Shown here in pieces: positions 23,200 to 30,934 of a stretch of DNA of 30,934 nucleotides. Within the stretch, counting starts at the first letter, position 1; every line of letters begins with the position of its first letter. The stretch comes from Haplosporangium gracile. Lineage: Eukaryota; Mortierellomycota; Mortierellomycetes; Mortierellales; Mortierellaceae. The stretch is from positions 63,004-93,937 of the forward strand of contig JAAAUF010000032.1 of NCBI GenBank assembly GCA_015499985.1, read 5' to 3'. The notes beneath the pieces were generated by a model that saw nothing but the letters and a program-made list of their open reading frames with translations, was not told where the DNA came from and ran no database searches. The translations under genes were made by a program, and so were the position numbers.

Positions 23200-24267
23200 A
23201 TGAAGTACAGATTATGCTACTTACTTCTAGTCCCCATTCGGCTACTTATCAGCCTCCTAACCCTCTCCATCATCATCTGCATATTCGTCGGGAAACGCCT
23301 CTCCAAAGACACACCACCCCCCTCCCCACCACCCGACTACTCTCCTTCCCCCACCTCATACTCCAATGACGTCAACTACGACAATACAGCAGCGACCGAG
23401 AAGTTCTTCCCGGATTCTGAACAACTCGGGCTCAACATCTGTCTCCTCGCCGCAACCCTCTACATGCTCTATAAACCTGCTACCCGGTTCTGGTGGTTAA
23501 CTTCTAATTTCCGATTGACGATCTTGTCTTGGGGTTTTGCGATTGCTGGAGTGTATTATGCATTGACGCAGTATATCCGGATCGTGCCTGTCAATGGTGG
23601 CTGTGAGGCTGGGTTTTTTAGGTATACGAGGATGAGGTGTTGGATGCAGTTGGGGGTTTCTGTAAGTCAGACTGGGTGGGCGGTTTTGTTGGTTTGGGAG
23701 AGTTTTGTGATGGTAAAGCAGAAGAACGATCGAAAATGGAATGAGCAGAGGGCGGATGAAGAGGTGCAAGGGGCGGTTATGTACCAACCAGATCTGACCC
23801 CTCTTCCTGTGTCTGGACGAGGAGTAGCAGGAGCAGGAGAAGGGAGAAATAGTTTGGAGTATGATGAAAGGTCGGTGGATGAGTTTGAGTTGGCTACCAG
23901 GACTGGAACTGGAACAGGAGCAGGAACTGGAACTGGAACTGGAACTGTATCTGACGCGAGCGATCGCGGTCATCTAGGAGGAGAAGTAGGAGCAGAGATA
24001 GAAGAGGTTCTCCCAGAATACGCGAGCAGAAGACCCAGGGGCCAACCTCTGATCGTAGATACCACCCACCCGCCACGGCGACTTGCTGGCGCCGTCACTC
24101 GGAGGATGCAATCCGAGTCTGCAGCCAATACTTTGGCCACTACTACTAGTGCTGCTCTTCCTTCAGTAAATGCTCCGGAACCAAGATCTCAGGGACCGAG
24201 TGCCTCAGATACTGTGGCTACTACTGGCACGGAAGCTCTCCCTCCTCCTCCAAGTTATACCCCATAG
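23200..24267 (+). CDS. Four-segment membrane protein with PY-motif tail
   Basis: A 355-aa single-exon protein. Hydrophobic segments lie at about residues 7-30, 76-93, 104-125 and 148-171. A Pro-rich loop (31-74, PPPSPPPDYSP) separates the first two and holds a PPDY motif, which would be lumenal if the tail is cytosolic. The C-terminal tail (172-355) carries LPEY (271-274) and ends with PPSY (350-353) followed by TP. A Gly-Thr repeat (about residues 235-249) is encoded by a GGAACT-type hexanucleotide array. The architecture matches the neighbours at 20759 and 25939: four passes, long disordered tail and a terminal Pro-Tyr motif. The function is unknown; ubiquitin-ligase (WW-domain) binding is inferred from the motifs. 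It has no visible intron, and a CT-rich leader precedes the ATG. Confidence 0.76.
   Translation: MKYRLCYLLLVPIRLLISLLTLSIIICIFVGKRLSKDTPPPSPPPDYSPSPTSYSNDVNYDNTAATEKFFPDSEQLGLNICLLAATLYMLYKPATRFWWLTSNFRLTILSWGFAIAGVYYALTQYIRIVPVNGGCEAGFFRYTRMRCWMQLGVSVSQTGWAVLLVWESFVMVKQKNDRKWNEQRADEEVQGAVMYQPDLTPLPVSGRGVAGAGEGRNSLEYDERSVDEFELATRTGTGTGAGTGTGTGTVSDASDRGHLGGEVGAEIEEVLPEYASRRPRGQPLIVDTTHPPRRLAGAVTRRMQSESAANTLATTTSAALPSVNAPEPRSQGPSASDTVATTGTEALPPPPSYTP
23901..23947 (+). repeat. Hexanucleotide GGAACT coding repeat
   Basis: Imperfect tandem copies of GGAACT inside the second PY-tail gene, encoding alternating Gly and Thr with one Ala interruption. Because the unit is 6 bp, copy-number change keeps the frame. 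Confidence 0.9.
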
Positions 24268-25938
24268 TCCTTTCTCTTTCCCTTACTCTCTTATTTAAAT
24301 AATTAAAGGGTAACTGAGGGACGAGAACAAAGGCATCTTTCGCGTATCTTCAAACCCAATTTGTAAGTCTCGCGCTTTTGGGTTGTGGCTGACTCATTGG
24401 AGCTAATGGATATTTGAGGATCGCTCTATATTCTGTAGAAGGCGTGCGCGAATGAATGAAAAGGGACGTTAGAATAGAGCTAAAGTTGGTTCTTCTGCGA
24501 GGACTACCGTGGTAATTCAATTGATCATCTTGATCAAGCAAGGGAAGAAGAACAGAGAGCAGTGGATTGGTGGGTTGGGTGGGCGTCCTACGTCAGACTG
24601 CATGCGTATTGCTTGCCAAATATGTTCATTGTTACCGTTTTGTTCCTGACTTGGCCTGACTTAATATGCCTTGACTGAGAGGGTGATAATTGCCATCGTC
24701 ATCACCGATGGAAATTTTCTTAGAAGGAAAGGGCGATAAGGGTGGCTATTTTGGGTATTAGCCTGCCTGGATCCAACACTTTTTTTTTTCCTATGTCCTC
24801 TATTGTTTACTGCAAAGAGTAAACGAAGCACAGAAAAGAAAAAGAAATACAGTGTCAGTTACTTTATTCTTCTTCAAAGGTACAAATCCTCGAGATGTAC
24901 CCTACCACACATTCACACATACGCACACGCTCTCTTCCCTAACATTTGCTTTGTGTTGTTTTTTTTCTTATTGACAACACTCGTCATTATTTTGCGCCAG
25001 CCAATCAGTACATTGCTGAATATTTTGTGGCAGTGTCTTTTGAAACCAAGCCTGCTTGCGATGAGCTTACAACGAGGACACATCGAAGGCATTGAATTAG
25101 GGTGTAGTCAATGCGGATCAAATATACAAACTCAAGGACCCGTTTTCTTTGAGACTACGGATGAAGAACATGTACTAGGCAACCGGGACTGTAGCTACAA
25201 AACAAAGAAAGGGAGGTAAAGGAAGGAAGGGAGTAAAGGTGCGAAGGAAGAAAAATTGAGGCATTCCGACTTCCCTTTTCCTTATGCATAGGTCGCTGCT
25301 TTGATCTTCTTTTCTCCATCGTTTTCATAGCTCCATCCTTGACGAAAACCGCAGAAAAGGAAGTAGGCTGCGCGCTTGAAAAAAAGCCGGAAAACACAAC
25401 CAAAATAAAACAGGTATGGACCTTGTCCTTCTCTCTTCTCTCTTTCTCCTTCATTGGCTCTTCAGCCTATCACTGTTGTATTGATGGTTATGTTCTTGTA
25501 TCCTCTCCATATGACAGACTAATGCCCTTATTTGGCCATCAGCAGTGTTGGCTCGGACCTCTCAGCAACCACCTCACGCCATCGCCACATGAAGATAGCA
25601 TAGGCAAACGGGCTCCACATAATCCCCAGTCCTATTTATTTCTCTATAACCCTCTCTTAGTTCCAAGCGCGAATGATGGTTAAACAGAAGAAAACATAAA
25701 ACACAAACAAATGAAGACGTGGCCACGGAGAAGAGGAGTGGCGGACAGGTATAAATTGGCCAAGTTTTATTCGGTAACTGAAGTTGTTCTTCTCTTTATC
25801 TTGCACAATTCAAGTTTTTCTTACCACTCTTTTTTATCGCTTGTCACCTCCTCCTCCTTTCGCCTAATCAGCGTAGACGCCGCTCCAAACCCAACCCACA
25901 CACAAAAACAAAAGCCTACCATTCTCTCCCTTTGCATC
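24268..25938. other. Intergenic region between PY-tail genes 2 and 3
   Basis: No supportable gene in 1.67 kb. Open frames at 24803-25219 and 25339-25683 show no family resemblance, hydrophobic pattern or splice support. An imperfect hairpin CCATCG...CGATGG lies near 24693-24711. A C/T-rich leader precedes 25939. Confidence 0.5.
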
Positions 25939-27619
25939 ATGCCGACTTCCTTTCACGTCGGTCGCCCTTCAGACACCACCGGCCGGCGCGCTTTTATCAC
26001 TCTCCCCATGACTAAAGTGAACATCGAGAACCTCACCGACCGCGACCGTCAGGTCATCCGCATCAGGATCGTAACGCATATCGTCATATATGTCTTACAT
26101 GTGGTGGCCTTGTGGGCAACTATCCTTTACCAATCTATGATCGAGGAGCGCCAGTTCAAGTGCAGGAACTGGATCGGCTTTTTCTTGCCGCTCTTCACCG
26201 TAATGTCGGACCCCCGCCTCGTATTCCTTCGAGAGGGTTCCGCCCCCATTTTGTTCATCGTTTGGTTGGCCCTAGCTTTTGAATGGCACTCCGCCTTTTC
26301 CGATACCACGATCACCAAGGCCCATGACTATGCTCTCGATGCCTACGCCAACCGAGTCGGTTGTTCCCACGGCGACTCTGCGTGTAATCTTCTCTCCTGG
26401 TACATTTCATCGCTCTTCGGTACTTCGTTCTGCTTCTTTGTAGAACTTGGCTTCATCATATATATTCAACATAGAGCAATGGTGTGATTTTTTTGTCGGC
26501 CTTTTCCGCCGCCTTTTCCGTTTCCGTACTATCCTTACCTCTAGCTCTGGCTCTGGCTCTGCCGCCCGCGCCGCTTCCATCTGCGCCTCCGAAGAAACCA
26601 TTAACCTTGAGGCTTACGATCACACCTCCTCCACTGGTCCCAATGGAGCTTCTCCTGCCAGCACTCAAACTCCTACCACGACTGAAACTTTGACCTTCCT
26701 TTGGTCCAGACTTCCTTCGCGTGTACCTGTCGCCTCCGGAAACGCGAACGAGCTCAACAATTCGACTTCCCTACGCTCCCGCATCCCTACCAGCCAGTTT
26801 GTACTCGGCCACGACGACGAGACCAACTCGGCTCAAAGCAGCTGCCATCAGCAAGCCGTTGACGAGAACGAGGAGCTCGAGATCCTTCCCACGAACCACA
26901 CTTACTCCTCGCACGAGGAGGAAGAGGGATTCTTTGATTTCTTTGACCCTGCACGCGTGGATATCCCCCGCCCTATCACAAGAAGCTTCACCAGTGTTGC
27001 CAGCATGTTGAGCTCGGACATGTCCGGTCCCAGATCGCGCGCCGATATACCCTATTCTCATCACGTACAGTATCTGCCCAGCGAGCTTACTTTCACTCGA
27101 ATTTTCATGGCTCATTCCATTGGGTATGATCAAGGCCCTTTCATGTCCACTATCGCTGCTGCCACCGCCGCTGGTCAGGTTGGCGCTCAGGGTGCCGTCG
27201 ACTGTGTCACCCAGTCCACCTCCTTCCCCCGGCCGCAGTTTGCTGTCGCCGCAGCCATCGAGGGTGCTTTTCAGTCAGAGTCTCAACTGCCTTCCCCTCA
27301 GCCTCAATCTCCCGTCACTGCCATCGAGAACGCCGTCGAGGAGGATGCTCAGACTTCCTCCTCCTCCTCCTCCACCACTCAGCCTCAAGAAGTGTCTGAA
27401 GAGAAAGCGACTGACAATGATTACAGCAGCGACAATAACGCTGATGCTGAAGATGACGCGACCGAAGAGGTCAGTTGTCTATACGGCAGATACGACTTGG
27501 ACGAATACAAGAGTCTCCTTTGCAAACGTCGAATGGGGGCCTACTTTATTAACGCCAGGCCCCAGATGCTTGAGCTTGCCAAGTACGCCAACGATCCTCT
27601 GCCTGAGTACCCTCAGTAG
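25939..27619 (+). CDS. Four-segment membrane protein with long tail ending in a PY-like motif, two exons
   Basis: The frame opens further upstream, but the ATG at 25939 begins the first credible sequence (MPTSFHVGRP). Residues 1-181 contain four hydrophobic segments (about 44-66, 78-98, 102-120, 152-176) and stop at 26485-26487 just after the fourth. A second frame continues to 27619 as an acidic, Ser/Thr-rich tail. Joining 25939-26483 to 26545-27619 through a 61-nt intron (GTGATT donor, CCTCTAG acceptor) keeps phase and gives 539 aa. The donor is not consensus, so a frameshift or a short 181-aa protein remains possible. The tail ends DPLPEYPQ, so Tyr is third from the end, as in the two upstream genes. 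A small Cys pair (GCSHGDSACN) lies between segments 3 and 4. The family is not recognised. Confidence 0.65.
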
Positions 27620-28836
27620 TAAGCTTGAGAATCTGAGAGGCCCTCAGCAAGACACCTGAGCTACCGAGGTTGTCCGATTTGCTCCTTTACGGTCGTCTGT
27701 TCTGTTGTTCCTGGTGTCATTGGGTCGTCTGGAATCTTGAGGGTGTTGAGCTGCTGTTGTTGGTGTCGAAAAAGTTGGGGGAGGTAGATGATGGTGGATG
27801 TGTATGACTATAGATATGGGATTTTCTTGTGTAGTTTGCTGCTGAGAAGAGTGGAATAACATATTTGACTTTTGTGCTGTTCATATACTTTTTTTTTCAT
27901 TTTTATTCTCGCTTTGTTTTCTTTTGTTCTCACTTGGTTTTGTTCTCGCCCTTTTTTTTGTTCTCACTTCTTTTTTTTTTTGTTGTTGTTTCATTGGCGT
28001 TGTTCATACCTTCTTTGTTCACGCTTCATTGTGCTCTGACTTTTTTTTCTTTGGTGTGTTCTTACTACTTGTTCTTACCTTCGTTTTTTTTTGTTCGCAC
28101 GTCTGTCTGTGTCGTCCTTAATTGTGAATTGAAATTTGAGAAAGAAAATAAAATAAAACTCAAAAAAAATCGTCTTTATATATGCGAACAGGTGGTAGTG
28201 CTGTATTCGTTGTCTTTCATACGATTAAGAAGAAGAAAAAAAAAGGATCGAGTTGTCTTTGTCTCTCGCGTGGACCTCCAGCGCTACATGAAAGAAAGAG
28301 GCAAGGCGGTTGTCGATCGTCATTCATCCAGGTGTGGATGTGCTGTAAATGTAAGTTCAGACAGAAATGTGATCATGCTTCTTTTGTAATCCACAATGAT
28401 CCCACAGTTTCATCGCACATGGGCACATACACACATGTACCACCGAAGGTATCATCATGGCACCACAATGTCCATGCGTCATTAGCCATTCCCAAAGAAC
28501 ACACCACTTTTTTTTTTTTTTCTATTGGGTTTCTTTGCTCCTTTGAGGGAGGAGGGAAAAGGGTGTTTTGTGTGATGAAAAAGAGCATTCCAATTTTAAG
28601 GATTCAAGGGGGGTGTGTGTGTCTCATTCAAAAAGATTTGCTCATCAGGGCCCCGGATGGAAGATATCTCCTTGAGGACCCTCTTTCAGATAAAGAAGAA
28701 AGGAAAAGGGAAATGAATGGAGACATGAAATAAATGAGATACATGAACATTCGTACGTTGATCCTCAACCAGTGCCAATATCTCCAAGTGGAGCGGGAAA
28801 CTCGACAATTTAGAGGGTTTCGAAGTTAACTTTTTT
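27620..28836. other. T-rich region between the third PY-tail gene and the Helitron relic
   Basis: No supportable gene. The plus strand is extremely T-rich from 27885 to 28110 and carries a degenerate TTGTTCTCAC repeat array. T-rich open frames here are artefacts of composition. A small hairpin (CTCCAAGTGGAG) at 28782-28793 may belong to the Helitron end. Confidence 0.55.
27924..28100 (+). repeat. Degenerate TTGTTCTCAC motif array
   Basis: About nine copies of the 10-mer TTGTTCNYRC start at 27924, 27940, 27958, 28000, 28015, 28029 (variant), 28056, 28069 and 28091, separated by 3-32 bases of mostly T. The spacing is irregular, so this is not a simple tandem repeat. Confidence 0.7.
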
Positions 28837-30934
28837 TTATTTCGGTGGCCCATTTCTATGTTTAAAAGTATAAGAAAAGTAAGTCAACACGATCCTTAAA
28901 ATAAATAAGTCCATGTTCACTCGACCAAAACGAAGAAGGTCCATGTTGTATCCATTGACGCGCTCGTCTCCTTCTGCTCTTGGCAAAACGTAGCGACCTT
29001 CCTCGTCTACATGTGCAGGAAGATTACTGGGAGGCCTCGGGTATTTTAATCGACAAGTCTCTCTCCCTTCAGGGTTGCAATAAGCAGTGCACTTGTGAAT
29101 CTGGTGTTTCAAAACAAGTGCCTGATCTTCCGGCTTTTCTTGTTTAGAACAAGTAATAATATCATCGCTTATCATCTGTTCGATGCTGCTTTTGGTCCAC
29201 AAACAAAAATGCGTGTGTGGTGCACCTCGATCCTGAAGTTCAAATACCCAGCACCATGCTCGGATACCACCAGTTTTTCTCATAGCCCAGCCTTCCCGGC
29301 CCTTTCGAGTGCTCGTGACAAATTTCCAAAATCGCAACCACTGCCTCTTCCAGTGCATTGTGAACAAAACAGGATCATCATGCGTGTTGGCGTCCGGACC
29401 ACCAAAATGGTTAGCAACAGCAACCTGACCAGCACTCTTATCGTCGCAACTAAAGGTTCCAAACAACTGAGGGCTACCAAACTCGTCAAAAAGCGCGGAA
29501 AATTTCTGAAACAGAGCGCTCTTGTACTTCAGGCCTGTTCGGATAAAAGGGGGAATAGCAACGGTACGAGACTCCCGATATTTTGTTCCTTTTACCATTG
29601 CCGTTCATTGTTAGTTAGCAAAAGTAATAGAATCTCTCTAATCTAAAATCAAGGTTTTTATCATCTGCGCGCTCATACCTTCAAAGCCGACTGAACGGTC
29701 CAATACATCCTCAGCCCGAGTCAATCTGCCGCCCGTGGAAGATCGAGCCAGGCGCCTCTGATAAGCAAATATAGCTGATTTCTGAATCCAATCAAACATC
29801 ATTAAAATAAACTTGATATTTCGGCCCCAGCGCCTATCAACGTTCAATAGGCGAAACTTGGCATAGTTCTTGATGGTACTCTTGGAATACTTGGAGATAC
29901 TTTCTTGGCTTTGAGCATCTAACTCCTCTGCGGAAAGAACTCAAAATTAGCCACGTCAACGATTCTTCTAGCTACTCAAGCGTTAATCAAAACTCGTAAG
30001 GTACCTTCACTGTCACTGATGTCGGACTCGATATCCGTATCCTCCACATCAGAGTCAGAGTCTCCAAGTCGCTTCTGGTCAGAACGATCTACATCGTCTC
30101 GCGTATCATCTGTACAATCATCGGATTGAGATTCACACCTCTCATCCTCAGATGAGAATACATTCTCTTCAACACTGGCTTCAACTTCGTCGTTTCGATA
30201 AGTCCCATTGTCCCCCATGCTTTCTGAATTTTTGAAAAGTAAAGTTTTGTTAGCTCACTTTTCTTGTCAACAGAACACTCTTTTTGAATCACAACCTTCC
30301 CGTACATACCATCGTACACTTCGATCTGATCGATATTTCCTCGTTTAACACCGTCATAATCGAGTGAATAGAAACCTTGACCTCGAGGGTACAGAGTCGG
30401 GAATAAATAGCCTAGAAGGCAAGGGTTTGAGTACTTGACCACTTTCTGGTCCCGCCCTAACAATCCGATAGTCAAGTTCCCTAAATTGTTTGACTGGTCC
30501 GCTGTTGTGGGACCTCCAGTACCAACTGGACCCATATGACAAGCGCCAAGCCGGGTCACATCAACACTTTGCTCTGTCATTTCGGCTTCTTCAAGGAGAG
30601 TTTCAGTAGCGTTCGTTAAATCGCTAGGCTCTTCGATATCCAAATCTTTTATCAGTGGGTGATTCTCCTTCATCCAGTACCAGGCAATGCATATCCTCTG
30701 TTTATCTTCAATTGACATCTTTACATCCATGTCCGAAAGTTTAATCAGTCCACGAGTTCCTGCATGAGATCCAAAATACCGTTTACTCTTGCACAGGCTA
30801 ATTCGGCCAGACACAAAATGATAACCAGCACGGGATGCAGGTGTCAGCTTGCTACGAGAATTGGTCAACTCACAGAAAACCAATATTGGACAGAGATATC
30901 CCTCACCAATTGGATTAAGGTCTCGGATCTCAGC
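28837..30934 (-). mobile_element. Helitron relic, 3'-truncated, running off the right edge
   Basis: The span covers the Rep-like coding fragment described separately. The 5' end of the element lies beyond the window. Towards lower coordinates no helicase-like sequence follows the Rep region, so the element is truncated or is a shortened derivative. A possible but weak terminus (small hairpin followed by CTGG on the minus strand) lies near 28769-28793. The insertion may mark the boundary of the neighbouring gene-rich block. Confidence 0.75.
28837..30934 (-). pseudogene. Helitron Rep protein fragment (Helitron_like_N), 5' end outside the window
   Basis: Exons read on the minus strand: 30259 to the window edge, 30005-30223, 29679-29927, 28837-29588, with matching phases and GT-AG introns. 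Order of parts: a segment typical of Helitron-like proteins (YSNPCLLGYLFPTLYPRG), a strongly acidic linker, the start of the Rep N-terminal domain (KYSKSTIKNYAKFRLL...RRWGRN), PQLFGTFSCDD, the HUH motif in GAPHTHFCLW, and the Cys-containing segment HKCTAYC...CRLKYPRP. Rep nicks and joins DNA strands in rolling-circle transposition. The match ends at FGRVNMD, before the catalytic tyrosines, and about 20 unrelated residues lead to a stop at 28837. No helicase follows, so autonomous transposition is not expected. The first intron (30224-30258) is only 35 nt, which is unusually short and may instead reflect a frameshift. Confidence 0.82.

Noticed and set aside
27865..28389. T-rich open frame rich in Phe, Leu and Ser on the plus strand
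   Set aside because: Low-complexity T-rich DNA reads as a hydrophobic protein by composition; no credible start, homology or splice context.

Overview
The window looks like nuclear DNA from an early-diverging filamentous fungus, most likely Mortierellaceae (Mortierellomycota). This is inferred from short GT-AG introns, several with exact TACTAAC branch points, a fungal/yeast-like V-ATPase N-terminus (MAGAL...), an Integrator subunit that yeasts lack, lineage-style F-box/leucine-rich proteins and a Helitron relic. No database search was possible, so the taxonomic call is inference.

Left part (about 0.5-6.4 kb): a same-strand (minus) cluster of secreted Kazal-type protease inhibitors. There are three single-domain genes (571-837, 1335-1619, 1877-2167), one six-domain gene with two internal KR (Kex2-like) sites (2898-4031), and a fifth, apparently broken copy (5945-6297). 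Four of the five have a TATA box about 70-105 bp upstream of the ATG.

Middle (7-18.4 kb): two tandem F-box protein genes on the plus strand. The first is intact (6976-8919). The second (9129-11093) has two in-frame stop codons and no frameshift. Next is a nine-exon gene for Integrator subunit 7 (11248-14958, 948 aa). Convergent to it is the ten-exon gene for V-ATPase catalytic subunit A (15237-18405, minus, 620 aa). Its first coding exon is only the ATG, and one intron interrupts the Cys codon at the site where yeast VMA1 carries its intein.

Right part (20.7-27.6 kb): three plus-strand genes for proteins predicted to have four membrane segments and long disordered cytosolic tails. In all three the tail ends in a Pro-Tyr motif with the Tyr third from the C-terminus (PPLY, PPSY, LPEY), suggesting recruitment of a WW-domain (Nedd4/Rsp5-type) ubiquitin ligase. 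A degenerate TTGTTCTCAC repeat follows the third gene.

Right edge (28.8-30.9 kb, running off the window): a minus-strand Helitron Rep fragment that keeps the HUH motif but stops before the catalytic tyrosines and the helicase. The gaps between genes are mostly low-complexity pyrimidine tracts, microsatellites and T-rich sequence in which I see no supportable gene. All exon joins come from reading splice sites and family similarity by eye, and none has been tested against transcripts.
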